64,000 nt of DNA from 20CM-2-55-15 sp963738025. Its GTDB lineage: Bacteria > Acidobacteriota > Terriglobia > 20CM-2-55-15. The notes beneath the pieces were generated by a model. That model did not search any database. It had not been told where the DNA came from and saw only the letters and a program-made list of their open reading frames with translations. The DNA lies in assembly GCA_963738025.1 (NCBI GenBank), contig CAVTWA010000051.1, positions 124,001-188,000 of the forward strand. The letters run 5' to 3'. A program made the position numbers and the translations under genes. Positions 16,519 to 24,816 of this stretch are shown in pieces; position 1 is the first letter of the stretch, and the number at the start of each line of letters is the position of its first letter.

Positions 16519-17019
16519 ATGAGCGATTTTCTGGCAGGCCTGGAAACTACAGGCATTAGTCTTTTCATTCGCGAGTCCAGTTCTCTTCTGGGCTTCCCCA
16601 CCATCCTGACGACGCATGCGTTCGGCTATTGTTTCATTATGGCGACCAACGCGATCGTCTCCGCGCGCATGCTCGGGTTTGCGAAGAGCATACCGTTCAA
16701 GCCGTTGCGGAAATTGTTTCCGGTGATGTGGATCGGCTTGATCCTGACCACGATCACAGGTTTGCTGCTGGTCATGGCGGCTGCGCAAAAACGTGTCCCG
16801 AATCCCATTCTCTGGTTCAAGATGATCTTATTGGCGGTGGCCACGCCGCTGATGTGGAAATTCCAGATGAAAGTCTTTGAGGACCCTGCGGTGAATGAGA
16901 ACAACATCCCCGCCAACGCCAAAACGATGGCGGCTTTGCAGCTTGCGCTGTGGATTTTGATTATGATCAGCGGGCGTTTGATCCCCTACTCGGCAACCAT
17001 CCTCGGGGACGCGTACTAA
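16519..17019 (+). CDS. DUF6644-like integral membrane protein
   Basis: A 166-residue protein with four predicted membrane helices, roughly at residues 30-50, 70-90, 98-115 and 138-158, and an N-terminal amphipathic segment (MSDFLAGLETTGISLFIRES). Conserved-looking features are THAFGYCFIMATNAIVSARM, WIGLILTTITGLLLVMAAA and FKMILLAVATPLMWKF. It resembles the C-terminal half of the membrane protein encoded on the opposite strand at 17196-18116, and the two genes converge. The start has GAGGAAT upstream. Function is unknown; a His in helix 1 could be a haem or metal ligand, which is speculation. Confidence 0.7.
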   Translation: MSDFLAGLETTGISLFIRESSSLLGFPTILTTHAFGYCFIMATNAIVSARMLGFAKSIPFKPLRKLFPVMWIGLILTTITGLLLVMAAAQKRVPNPILWFKMILLAVATPLMWKFQMKVFEDPAVNENNIPANAKTMAALQLALWILIMISGRLIPYSATILGDAY

Positions 17020-17020
17020 A

Positions 17021-17049
17021 GAAAAAAGGGCCGCGTTTCAGCGGCCCCT
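17021..17049 (-). terminator. Rho-independent terminator
   Basis: Stem GGGCCGC/GCGGCCC with loop GTTTCA (17028-17047). Read on the minus strand the hairpin is followed by TTTTTTC, so it ends the operon of the 39-residue protein and the DUF6644-like protein. It lies just after the stop of the convergent gene and may work both ways. Confidence 0.8.
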
Positions 17050-17057
17050 TCCGCCAG

Positions 17058-17177
17058 TCAGTTCGCCTTTTCGTTCCGGTCGGCGTTCTTGTCGATCTTG
17101 AAGAGCGCGATGCCGGCGATCACACTGACACCGACCACGATAATTACGGACATGTAAATGATACTGAGGAACATCAT
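17058..17177 (-). CDS. 39-residue single-helix membrane protein
   Basis: An ATG pair at 17172-17177 opens a 39-codon frame. The product is one membrane helix (FLSIIYMSVIIVVGVSVIAG) followed by a short charged tail (FKIDKNADRNEKAN). It begins 18 bases after the stop of the larger membrane protein and ends nine bases before a strong terminator, so it sits inside that transcription unit. The composition resembles small accessory subunits of membrane complexes such as CcoQ/CcoS-like proteins, though no homology is claimed. No strong ribosome binding site is seen; coupling with the upstream gene is likely. Confidence 0.55.
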   Translation of the reverse strand: MMFLSIIYMSVIIVVGVSVIAGIALFKIDKNADRNEKAN

Positions 17178-17195
17178 AGGTCGTTCAAACCGTCC

Positions 17196-18116
17196 TTAGT
17201 CCAGCCATGGAAGAAATCGTCCGTAAATCATTACGGCAACCACTAACACGAAAGTCGCCACTGCAGCAAGTCGCACCACGGCGGGAACATCGTCGTCCGC
17301 CTGCACTTTCCATGGCCTGTCGAACATTGTGAAATACAGAATGGGAACCGTCGCGATAAGGATTCCCAGCATTTTCGTGTGGAATCCCTGTTTCCCGAGG
17401 TAGAGCTGGGGCGACGCGGCAAAGAAGATCATCCCGGTGATGATGTTGAGCACGAAGCCAATGATGGCCACAGGCAGAAGCCGGTGCAGGGCCGGGAAAC
17501 TGATCCCTTTCATGATGCCGAGCATCCGGAAGAGATAGACCGTCGAGACGCCGAAAAGGAAAGCCATTCCGACGTAATGGATCATTTCGAGCGTCGGCCA
17601 GGCAAAAGCATGTTCGTTGACGAACCTTTCGATGGGCAGGCGCCAACCCACCGCTTCCGTCACCGCCGCGTCTGCTGCCTCGCGAATTTCCAGATGGCTG
17701 ATCTTGCCGCCGATGCTGGCCGTTACGAGAACGGCTGCAACTGCCGCCATGGTCGAGACCAGCGTCGCCATCGTTGTCAGTGGTCCGGAACGCGAGTGAC
17801 GCCGGTGTTCCCAGAGGCCGAGCCAGGCAAACATCCCGGCGGCGGTCATACACAGGAGGGTGATCATGGCTGCATTTTGATGTAGCTGGACCATGCCGGC
17901 GGAGTAGGACGGGTTCTTGTCGACGATTCGCTGCGATTCGGCGCCGGTGATGTAAGTTGGCAGCACCGCCATAGTTATCAGCACCAGCACGCCATAGGCG
18001 AACTGTTTGAGGGCTTCGTCTTTTTTGTAAATCCCCGCGGCCAGAAGCAGGAGACCTGCGATCGAGCCCAGGGAAGGGACGTGGTTCAAAATAATATGGA
18101 TATGAGCAAGATTCAT
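17196..18116 (-). CDS. Two-part integral membrane protein (DUF2231-like plus DUF6644-like)
   Basis: A 306-residue protein with about eight membrane helices. The N-terminal part (MNLAHIHIILNHVPSLGSIA, then LLLLAAG and VLPTYITGAESQ) has the His-rich first helix seen in DUF2231-type proteins. The C-terminal part (EMIHYVGMAFLFGVSTVYLF, LLPVAIIGFVLNIITGMIFF) resembles the 166-residue protein encoded just downstream on the other strand. Several helix-embedded histidines (HIHIILNH, QLHQNAAM, EMIHYVG) suggest haem or metal binding, by analogy only. It is followed by a 39-residue membrane protein and a terminator. Function unknown. Confidence 0.7.
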   Translation of the reverse strand: MNLAHIHIILNHVPSLGSIAGLLLLAAGIYKKDEALKQFAYGVLVLITMAVLPTYITGAESQRIVDKNPSYSAGMVQLHQNAAMITLLCMTAAGMFAWLGLWEHRRHSRSGPLTTMATLVSTMAAVAAVLVTASIGGKISHLEIREAADAAVTEAVGWRLPIERFVNEHAFAWPTLEMIHYVGMAFLFGVSTVYLFRMLGIMKGISFPALHRLLPVAIIGFVLNIITGMIFFAASPQLYLGKQGFHTKMLGILIATVPILYFTMFDRPWKVQADDDVPAVVRLAAVATFVLVVAVMIYGRFLPWLD

Positions 18117-18315
18117 GATTATCTCTGCTGTCTGCTTTCCCGTACAAAGATGGCGTTACATCTACACCATCTTCGCGGTCCAGTCAATGGCGCCAGGGTA
18201 GCAGGACCCTGGCTCGCAGGCTCCCAGAACATGATGTAGCCGCCAACATCGGGAGCGTAGTCGACAGTTCGTGTGAGCGACCTGCAGCGTTTCCAGCCGC
18301 GGAACGGCGTCAAGA

Positions 18316-18475
18316 TACAAGCCGCGGCCGTAAGGCCGTGGCTATGTTTACAAAAGCAATGAGCCGCGGTAGGGGCGAAAGATTCTTTCGCCCCTACCGC
18401 GGCTGACGCCTGGCCGGGAATTGAAACCCACGGCCTTCGGCCGTGGCTCTTACGCCGCTACCGCGGCAAAAAGCC
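18316..18475. repeat. Cluster of three GC-rich palindromes
   Basis: The 370-bp gap between a membrane-protein gene and the metallophosphoesterase holds no gene. It carries a palindrome around 18320-18341 (GCCGCGGCCGTAAGGCCGTG), a perfect inverted repeat with 21-bp arms and a one-base centre at 18362-18404 (arm begins AGCCGCGGTAGGGGCGAAAG), and a third palindrome CCACGGCCTTCGGCCGTGG near 18430-18448. These are REP-like units. Extrusion as cruciforms or transcription termination is possible. Confidence 0.7.
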
Positions 18476-18486
18476 CACGGGTGCGT

Positions 18487-19621
18487 TTAATGCCGGAACA
18501 GGGAGACGGTGGTTGACGCTCCCCAGGCCGCGCCTTTTTCGGGATGTTGAGGGTTGGCATTCCAGAGCACTTCGCGAACGCTCATGGTACGGCTTGCCGG
18601 GTCAATAGTTGCGATCTGGAAGGAAAGTTTCGACTCGTCCGGGTTAGACAACTTTCCTTTCATCGGAGAATCGACGCGGAAGGCATGCAGCGCCACCGTA
18701 TGGTTCGGACCCGTCCAGTCGTAGAACTGATTCCAGTTACTGTGACCGTGGAAATAGGCAGTGATGTTGGAGTGCGCCCGGACGAAGTCCTCCCAGCCTT
18801 TTTGCTGCGATGTGACATCGGTGAATGTATCGTCCAGCAGATTTTCATACTGATCGGCAGGGTTGATGTCACGCTTGCCGTTCGGATTGCGGAAGTGCTT
18901 CGGATCGCCATCGGGAAACACGTGCGCAAAGACAAAGACCGGAGTCGACGTGCTCACGTGCTCGAGATCGTTTTCCAGCCAGGTCCGGACTCGGGAGTCC
19001 GGCCATAAGCTGATATAGACGAAATGAACCCCGCCCAGATCATGCGAGACAAGCGTTTTATCCCGCCCATAGTCGAATGTATCCGGCGTCTTGAGCACTG
19101 CGGGTCTCACCATGAGATTGAAGATTTCGGTGATTGAAGTTTTATCCAGAATCGCCATGGGCTTGTAATAACCGACGGCGTTGGATGCATCATGGTTGCC
19201 AGGCACCACGTAGAGGGAACTTCGTTTTCCTGTCGAATCCTGCAGCCTCAAGCCATCGATATAGTCTGTTTTGAACTCAGACCACGATTTTGCAGAACTT
19301 TGAATCGGGATTTCCCCGGCTTCGGCCCGATTTGCGATGTCGCCGCCATCCACGACAAAGTCGATCGGGCCAACCGGTTCAGAAGCGCGTAGCCCGCCGT
19401 CTGCCGGAAAACTTTGCGATGAGAGCTTGATTCATCTGCGCCACGAGCGCCGCGTTGACGACGTGCGCTGAAACATTGCCTTCACCTCGAAATGTGCGCG
19501 TGAGTCCATAGTGCGAGTCCGATGTGAAGATAAATTGAACCTGAGCCTTCGGGCCGGACTGACCCGGAAGAAGCGCGGTTGCCAGGGCCATGAAAGAAAA
19601 CAGAGCGAGAGCCTTTCTCAT
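18487..19621 (-). pseudogene. Exported metallophosphoesterase, split by a frameshift
   Basis: The first 80 codons (from 19621) encode a signal peptide (MRKALALFSFMALATALLPG) and the first metal motif FTSDSHYG. One extra base in a run of four T (minus strand, about 19408-19411) then ends the frame. Removing it joins NQALIAKF to PADGGLRASEPVG and on to DFVVDGGDIANR, YVVPGNHDASN, FVFAHVFPDGD and FHGHSN, the complete calcineurin-like motif set, ending at 18487. Domain content is otherwise intact, so this is either a very recent mutation or a homopolymer sequencing error. The active form would be a periplasmic phosphodiesterase or phosphatase of about 377 residues. Confidence 0.85.
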
Positions 19622-19677
19622 GGCTTGTGATGGTAATCCGGTTTTGTGACGTTTTTGTTACAGCGCGCGAGATTTGC

Positions 19678-19830
19678 AGGCGCGGTGTATGACCAGAGCG
19701 TTCCAGTATAGAGACGGATCACGGGTGCGGGTGTCTGGTAGTCCCCGCCTAAGTTAGGCGGGGACTGGTCCACCAGTGTTAGCCATGCAGGTCTACATCG
19801 CATCCACTCTGCGGCCTACAGATTTTGCCG
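19678..19830. mobile_element. MITE-like element, copy C (truncated)
   Basis: Left end GGCGCGGTGTATGACCAGAG, then CAGTATAGAGACGG, central palindrome CCGCCTAAGTTAGGCGG near 19745-19761, and GGTCTACATCGCATCCACTC. It breaks off after CTGCGGCCT, so the GGACACGTATGG end is missing. The rest of the 460-bp gap (19831-20086) shows no gene and one hairpin. Confidence 0.65.
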
Positions 19831-20036
19831 CCGGCCGGATATCGTGCCGGAACTTTTACGAACCCGGCTTCCACCCAGATAACCTGAAACGTGCCACAGA
19901 CGGATTGGAAGGTGCGCTCTATCGGGTTCGGCTTTTCACGCATCGATGCGGCTCAAAACCCAGATGGCACATTCGGTCTCCGGAGATCTACCGTCGTGCG
20001 GTCCGGATAGTGCGAGAGCGCTTTCTTAAAAATACG

Positions 20037-20064
20037 GGCCGGAGCAAACGGAGTCGCTCCGGCC
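20037..20064. other. Strong hairpin upstream of the amidohydrolase gene
   Basis: Perfect 9-bp stem GGCCGGAGC/GCTCCGGCC with a 10-base loop, ending 22 bases before the amidohydrolase ATG. On the minus strand it is followed by CGTATTTTTAAG and would look like a terminator, but no minus-strand gene ends here. On the plus strand it would lie in the leader of the amidohydrolase mRNA. Confidence 0.5.
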
Positions 20065-20086
20065 GCTGCATTGCAAAGTCTGGCGC

Positions 20087-21190
20087 ATGCTAAGCGCGCC
20101 GTTCCGCCTTCTGGCTTTTGTTGTATTGACGGTTTTGCTCGGGCTGACGGCGGTCTCGCAATCGCAGAGAGCTGTTGTCCGCGAACCGCAATATCAGTTC
20201 AATGATTCCCATGTTCATCTGACCAACTACATTCAGGAAGGCCCATCGGTCCGGGACTTTCTGAAGATCATGGGGACGACAACTGGAAGATCCGTCCTGT
20301 TCGGCATCCCGCTGCAGCAGGAGTGGTCGTACCGGGTCAACGGTGACGACGCGCCCACCTACTATCTGCAGACCGATTCTCCTCTGTACTACTACTCGTT
20401 TACCGACGCCGCTATTGCGATGGCCTACCTGTCTCTATCTCCCCAGGAGCGCGCCCGGTTCGATCCGATGATTACCGGCTTCAACCCCGCCGATATGTAT
20501 GCCGCAGATCACATTCGACGAGTACTTCTGACTTTTCCCGGAGTGTTTTGCGGCATCGGCGAGTTCACGATTCATAAGGAGTTCGTGTCCGCAAAAATTG
20601 CCGGCGGTGTTCCGAGCCTGCTCGATCCGGCGCTGGATCGCGTGTTGGATTTCGCTGAAGAATCGGGTCTCGCTGTCCTGATTCACAACGACATCGATGT
20701 GCCGTTCCCCGCTCCGGATAAACCGCCCGCCTATCTCGATCAGATGCAGGAAGTGCTGCGACGTCATCCGAAAACCACGCTCATCTGGGCCCACACTGGC
20801 GTCGGACGTGTGGTGCGCCCCATCAACAATCACGCGCTGATGCTCGAGAACATTTTGCAGGATCCCGAAATGAAACATGTCATGTTCGATATTTCCTGGG
20901 ACGAAGTTGCGAAATACGTGGTCGCTTCGCCGGAATCTCTGAAAATCACCGCGGATCTCATCAACCGTTATCCCGACAGGTTCCTCTTCGGCACTGACTC
21001 GCTGGCGCCGAAAGATCAGGAGCAGTACCTCAAGACTTTTCGCGATTACGAGCCGCTGTGGCCTCTGCTCACCCCGGACACAAACCTGAAAGTCCGCAAA
21101 ACCAATTACGAACGCGTCTTCGGCGAGGCCGCTGCCCGTGTCCGCACATGGGAAGCCAGGCAAGTCCCGACCGCCGCCCAGATTCGATAG
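20087..21190 (+). CDS. Exported amidohydrolase (metal-dependent TIM barrel), paralogue 1
   Basis: A 367-residue protein with a signal peptide (LLAFVVLTVLLGLTAVSQSQ). The mature enzyme begins with the barrel strand FNDSHVHLTNYIQ (H42 and H44 as metal ligands). Further ligand motifs follow: VLIHND, TLIWAHTG, and FLFGTDSLAPKD with the catalytic Asp. The MFDISWDEVAKY segment is typical of the amidohydrolase-2 family. It is very similar over its whole length to the protein at 29677-30822. It is followed after seven bases by an outer-membrane porin gene and then a glutaminase gene, so it probably acts in the periplasm on a compound brought in by that porin. Substrate unknown. Confidence 0.85.
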   Translation: MLSAPFRLLAFVVLTVLLGLTAVSQSQRAVVREPQYQFNDSHVHLTNYIQEGPSVRDFLKIMGTTTGRSVLFGIPLQQEWSYRVNGDDAPTYYLQTDSPLYYYSFTDAAIAMAYLSLSPQERARFDPMITGFNPADMYAADHIRRVLLTFPGVFCGIGEFTIHKEFVSAKIAGGVPSLLDPALDRVLDFAEESGLAVLIHNDIDVPFPAPDKPPAYLDQMQEVLRRHPKTTLIWAHTGVGRVVRPINNHALMLENILQDPEMKHVMFDISWDEVAKYVVASPESLKITADLINRYPDRFLFGTDSLAPKDQEQYLKTFRDYEPLWPLLTPDTNLKVRKTNYERVFGEAAARVRTWEARQVPTAAQIR

Positions 21191-21197
21191 GAGGACC

Positions 21198-22475
21198 ATG
21201 CGCAAGCACGTTGTACTGCCACTGCTGGCGACTGTTTTCATCGCGTTGGCATTTTTGCAGGCCGGCGCACAGACGCAGGCCGGCGCACAGACGCCGACCT
21301 GCGCGCCGGCGCCGGCCTGCGCGCAGACGCCGGCCCCGTCCCCCACACTGCCCCACCTGGACATTTACGGTTTCGTCATGACGGATACGGGATACGATCT
21401 CATGCAGAACGACCCGAACTGGTTTGACGTTGACCGGCCCACTAAACTCCCGGCCTTCAAGGACGAATTCGGTCGCAACGGCAGGACATACTTCGGCGTT
21501 CGCCAGACGCGATTCGGCGTGAAGGGTTTCGAACCCACTCCCATCGGTGAACTGAAGACCCAGTTCGAATTCGACATGTTCGGCGTCGGAGTGGATGCCG
21601 GACAGACCACGATCCGGCCCCGTACCTTCTACGGCGAGATCGGCGCGTTCGGAGCGGGCCAGGCGCACAGTCCGTTCATGGACATCGATGTTTTCCCGAA
21701 CATCCTCGACTATTGGGGACCGAATGGAATGGTTTTCTTTCGTAACGTTCAGGTGCGCTGGATGCCGGTTCGCGGAGACACCAGAGTGACCATTGCTCTG
21801 GAAAGACCTGGCGCCACCGCGGATCCGGGAATTCTTGCGGACCGGATCGAGATTCAGAATGCCTCGGGACGATTTCCGCTTCCAGACCTTTCGGGTGAGT
21901 TTCGTTACGGCGGGTCGAACGGTTACGTCAAGTTTTCCGGCATTGTCCGGAAAACCAAAATCGACGATTTGCTGCCAAATGACAGGTTCAACCTCAACGA
22001 CAGCGTGATCGGCTGGGGCGCCACTGTGAGTTCGAATCTCAAATTCCATGGCGACGTCCTCAGGCTGCAGTACGTGTGGGGCGAAGGGGTCGAAAACTAT
22101 ATGAACGATGCTCCCGCCGATATCGCAGCAAGACCCAATTTCGGGGATCCAGTGCGCCCGATCCGCGCCCAGGCACTCCCGCTGCGGAGTCTGGTTGCGT
22201 TTCTGGATCACAGCTGGAGTAAGAAGTGGACATCGTCGGCTGGCTATTCGCAACTCGCAATAGACAATACGGTGCTTCAGTTACCCTCTGAATTTCATCG
22301 CGGTCAATACGCAATAGCCAACCTGCTGTATTCGCCTGCCGACCACATTCTGTACGGCGTGGAAGGGCAATGGGGCCGCCGGACAAATTTCGCGGATGGT
22401 TTTCATTCAAATGATTACCGCGTTCAGTTCTCTTTCAAATTCAACTTTGAGGCACAAATCGGAGGTGTGAAATGA
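21198..22475 (+). CDS. DcaP-like outer-membrane porin
   Basis: A 425-residue protein. The start MRKHVVLPLLATVFIALAFL has GGAGG upstream. After the signal peptide lies a low-complexity linker made of AGAQTQAGAQTPTCAPAP-type repeats, encoded by a near-perfect 18-bp tandem repeat. The barrel starts with LDIYGFVMTDTGYDL and shows the DcaP pattern: TYFGVRQTRFGVKGF, KTQFEFDMFGVG, IRPRTFYGEIGAF, ILDYWGPNGMVFFRNVQVRW, and a terminal strand YRVQFSFKFNFE. DcaP proteins are trimeric channels for small anionic solutes. It sits between the amidohydrolase and glutaminase genes (ATGA overlap with the latter), suggesting uptake of their substrate. Confidence 0.85.
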   Translation: MRKHVVLPLLATVFIALAFLQAGAQTQAGAQTPTCAPAPACAQTPAPSPTLPHLDIYGFVMTDTGYDLMQNDPNWFDVDRPTKLPAFKDEFGRNGRTYFGVRQTRFGVKGFEPTPIGELKTQFEFDMFGVGVDAGQTTIRPRTFYGEIGAFGAGQAHSPFMDIDVFPNILDYWGPNGMVFFRNVQVRWMPVRGDTRVTIALERPGATADPGILADRIEIQNASGRFPLPDLSGEFRYGGSNGYVKFSGIVRKTKIDDLLPNDRFNLNDSVIGWGATVSSNLKFHGDVLRLQYVWGEGVENYMNDAPADIAARPNFGDPVRPIRAQALPLRSLVAFLDHSWSKKWTSSAGYSQLAIDNTVLQLPSEFHRGQYAIANLLYSPADHILYGVEGQWGRRTNFADGFHSNDYRVQFSFKFNFEAQIGGVK

Positions 22476-23494
22476 AACGCAGACGCGTTATCGGAGCTGT
22501 TGTCGTTGTTTTCGCGGGTGTAGTACTGGCGACGTCGAGGCCGACGGCCGGCGAAATTCAGGGAGCCATCGATGCCGCATACACCAAGTACCAGAGCCTG
22601 CAGGAAGGGAAGAACGCGGATTACATTCCTGCGCTGGCGAAAGTGGATCCGAATCTCTACGGCATCGCGCTCGTCACGCCAGACGGAAAGATCTACACGG
22701 CGGGCGACGTCCGATCGGAAGTCTCCATCCAGTCGATCTCCAAAGTGTTCACTCTGGCGAATGTCTTACAGGAATCCGGAGCAGCCGCTGTTGTGGACAC
22801 GATTGGCGTCGACTCCACAGGCCGGGTTTTCAACTCCATCGAGGCGATCGAACAACACAAAGGCAAGGAGATTAATCCGTTCGTCAATCCAGGCGCCATA
22901 GCCACCACGTCCATGGTGAAAGGAGCCAACGCGGACGAAGTGTGGAACAAAATCATCCAGACCTACAGCGCTTTTGCCGGCCGGGCGCTGAAAGTCAATG
23001 AAGATGTCTACAAGTCCGAAGCTGCAACCAATCAACGTAACCGGGCGATCGGCGAACTGATGTTCGCGTACGGCCGGATCAAAAGTAATCCGGACCAGGC
23101 CACCGATCTTTATACGCGGCAGTGCTCCATTAACGTCAACGCGAAAGACCTGGCGGTGATGGCGGCAACCCTTGCCAACAATGGCCGGAATCCAATAACA
23201 GGTAAGCAGCTGTTGGCTCCCGAGCACGTTGCGGAAGTCATGGCAGTAATGGCTACTGCGGGCTTATACGACGATTCCGGCAAATGGCTCTTTGCAACCG
23301 GACTGCCGGCGAAGAGCGGAGTCGGCGGCGGAATCATCGCCGTTTCTCCGGGCAAATTCGGCATTGCCGTAATCTCACCGCCGCTGGACGAAGCGGGAAA
23401 CAGCGTGCGCGCGCAGAAGGCGATCCGGGATATCTCGAACACTCTTCACGGTAATCCTTACCTTCCGGAATCGGCGCCGGCGAGAACGAATTGA
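22472..23494 (+). CDS. glsA: Glutaminase A with signal peptide
   Basis: A 340-residue serine-dependent beta-lactamase-like glutaminase that hydrolyses glutamine to glutamate and ammonia. The active-site motif is QSISKVF (S88, K91). Other family blocks are INPFVNPGAIATTSMV, NEDVYKSE, NRAIGELM, DLYTRQCSINVNAKDLAVMA and SGVGGGIIAVSPGKFGIAV. Unlike the usual cytosolic enzyme it has an N-terminal hydrophobic leader (IGAVVVVFAGVVLATSRPTA), so it is probably periplasmic. Its ATG overlaps the porin stop and has GGAGG upstream. The link with an exported amidohydrolase and a porin points to extracytoplasmic amide or amino-acid use. Confidence 0.92.
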   Translation: MKRRRVIGAVVVVFAGVVLATSRPTAGEIQGAIDAAYTKYQSLQEGKNADYIPALAKVDPNLYGIALVTPDGKIYTAGDVRSEVSIQSISKVFTLANVLQESGAAAVVDTIGVDSTGRVFNSIEAIEQHKGKEINPFVNPGAIATTSMVKGANADEVWNKIIQTYSAFAGRALKVNEDVYKSEAATNQRNRAIGELMFAYGRIKSNPDQATDLYTRQCSINVNAKDLAVMAATLANNGRNPITGKQLLAPEHVAEVMAVMATAGLYDDSGKWLFATGLPAKSGVGGGIIAVSPGKFGIAVISPPLDEAGNSVRAQKAIRDISNTLHGNPYLPESAPARTN

Positions 23495-23521
23495 GGAGTC
23501 TGGCAAAGCTGTTTTGAGCAA

Positions 23522-24304
23522 ATGATATCCAATACCTCAACGTTCATTCTGGCCGGGCTGTTTATTTGTGGCCTGATCGGCGGAATCCTTGTGTGCGTCG
23601 AGAGTGGTTATCGCCTCGGCACTCGATGGCGGCGAAATAGACCGGGTACTGCTCCAGCAGTTCATCCGACCATTGAGGCTTCCGTATTCGGACTGATGGG
23701 AATTCTGATCGGGTTCACATTTTACGGAGCCGGTTCCCGGTTCGAAAACCGAAGACAGCTGGCCGTCAGGGAAGCCAACGCAATCGGGACAACGTATTTG
23801 CGGCTCGATCTGCTTCCTGCCGAAAGGCGGCCAGAGCTCCAGGAACAGTTCAGGACATATCTACGTGCCCGTCTGGACGTGGAGCGGCAGATTCCGAATC
23901 TGACGGCGGTAAGGGCTGCCCTCGATCGTTCATCGGATCTGCAGCAAAAGCTATGGAAAAGCACCGTGGCGGCGGCGAAAGAAAGCGGCCCAGCAGAAAA
24001 GACTCTGGTACTGAACGCATTGAACGAGACGATCGACATTACGACCGACCGGACCGTAGCGCTTATCACACATCCACCGATCGCGGTCTACATCATGCTG
24101 GGACTGAGCGTCATCACCGCTTCCGCGTTGGCTGGGTACACGATGTCCACGTCAGTGGGGCGGGACTGGATGTCCATCGCCACTCTTGCCGTGGTGTTGG
24201 GGATGTCCCTCTACGTCATCATCGACTACGAATTTCCACGAGTCGGCTTGTTGCGTATCGATGTGGATCAAGTGCTGGTGGAAACCCTGGGAAAAATGAA
24301 ATGA
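23522..24304 (+). CDS. DUF4239 (bestrophin-like) membrane protein
   Basis: A 260-residue protein with an N-terminal helix (FILAGLFICGLIGGILVCVE), a second helix around residues 55-72 (VFGLMGILIGFTFYGAGSRF), a long helical cytoplasmic region containing REANAIGTTYLRLDLLP, and two C-terminal helices (AVYIMLGLSVITASALAGYT, IATLAVVLGMSLYVIIDYE). FENRRQLAVREANAIGT and DYEFPRVGLL are the usual conserved blocks of DUF4239. Function in bacteria is unproven; a channel role is suggested by the bestrophin resemblance. It follows the glutaminase by 27 bases and may be the fourth gene of that operon, though its ribosome binding site is weak. Confidence 0.8.
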   Translation: MISNTSTFILAGLFICGLIGGILVCVESGYRLGTRWRRNRPGTAPAVHPTIEASVFGLMGILIGFTFYGAGSRFENRRQLAVREANAIGTTYLRLDLLPAERRPELQEQFRTYLRARLDVERQIPNLTAVRAALDRSSDLQQKLWKSTVAAAKESGPAEKTLVLNALNETIDITTDRTVALITHPPIAVYIMLGLSVITASALAGYTMSTSVGRDWMSIATLAVVLGMSLYVIIDYEFPRVGLLRIDVDQVLVETLGKMK

Positions 24305-24389
24305 CGATCCAGACTGCCGCATTTTCCATCTTTTTGTAGTCGCAAGCTTCAGCCCGCGTTCGGGTATCGAATAATGTCGGAGTTATCCG

Positions 24390-24797
24390 CGCTGTCCAAA
24401 ATAGCGCGGTTGCTGGAGTAGATCCGCGGAGCGATGTGCTAGAACGGCAACTCCCCGCCTGAGTCAGGCGGGGATGCCCTCGCGAAGCGAGGGCCGGGGG
24501 CGGCGCGGAGCGTGAGCCCGATAGGGCGAAACCTCAAAACACTGTTCAAAGACGAACAGTACCGATTAATAAGGAGCGCTTCGCGGAAATCCATAAGGTC
24601 GCTACGCGTCTTTGAACAGACCGCCCCGCCTTCGCTGCGCGAAGGCCCCCCCTAACTTAGGCGGGGACTGGTCCACCCATTACACCTAAATCAGGTTTAA
24701 ATCGCAGCCACTTCATTCAAACCTTTACAACGCGCCATCTGCCGCTCCGCGTTCATCCTGTCTTGGACACGTATGGTCACAGACCGCGCCTGCAAAT
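24390..24797. mobile_element. MITE-like element, copy D (long variant)
   Basis: Occupies most of the 510-bp gap before the SRAP gene. Ends: GCTGTCCAAAATAGCGCGG on the left; CTTGGACACGTATGGTC then ACAGACCGCGCC on the right. The central palindrome is split into two copies (near 24454 and 24653) by an insert with TGTTCAAAGACGAACAGT, GGAGCGCTTCGCGGAAATC and CTTCGCTGCGCGAAGG hairpins. The same insert is found in copy E and in part at 3131-3303. No ORF of note. Confidence 0.75.
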
Positions 24798-24816
24798 GAG
24801 TTAAAATCGTTTCGCG

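Noticed and set aside
20037..20064. Hairpin before the amidohydrolase as a riboswitch
   Set aside because: It is a single simple stem without a conserved multi-helix core of any known riboswitch class; recorded only as a hairpin.
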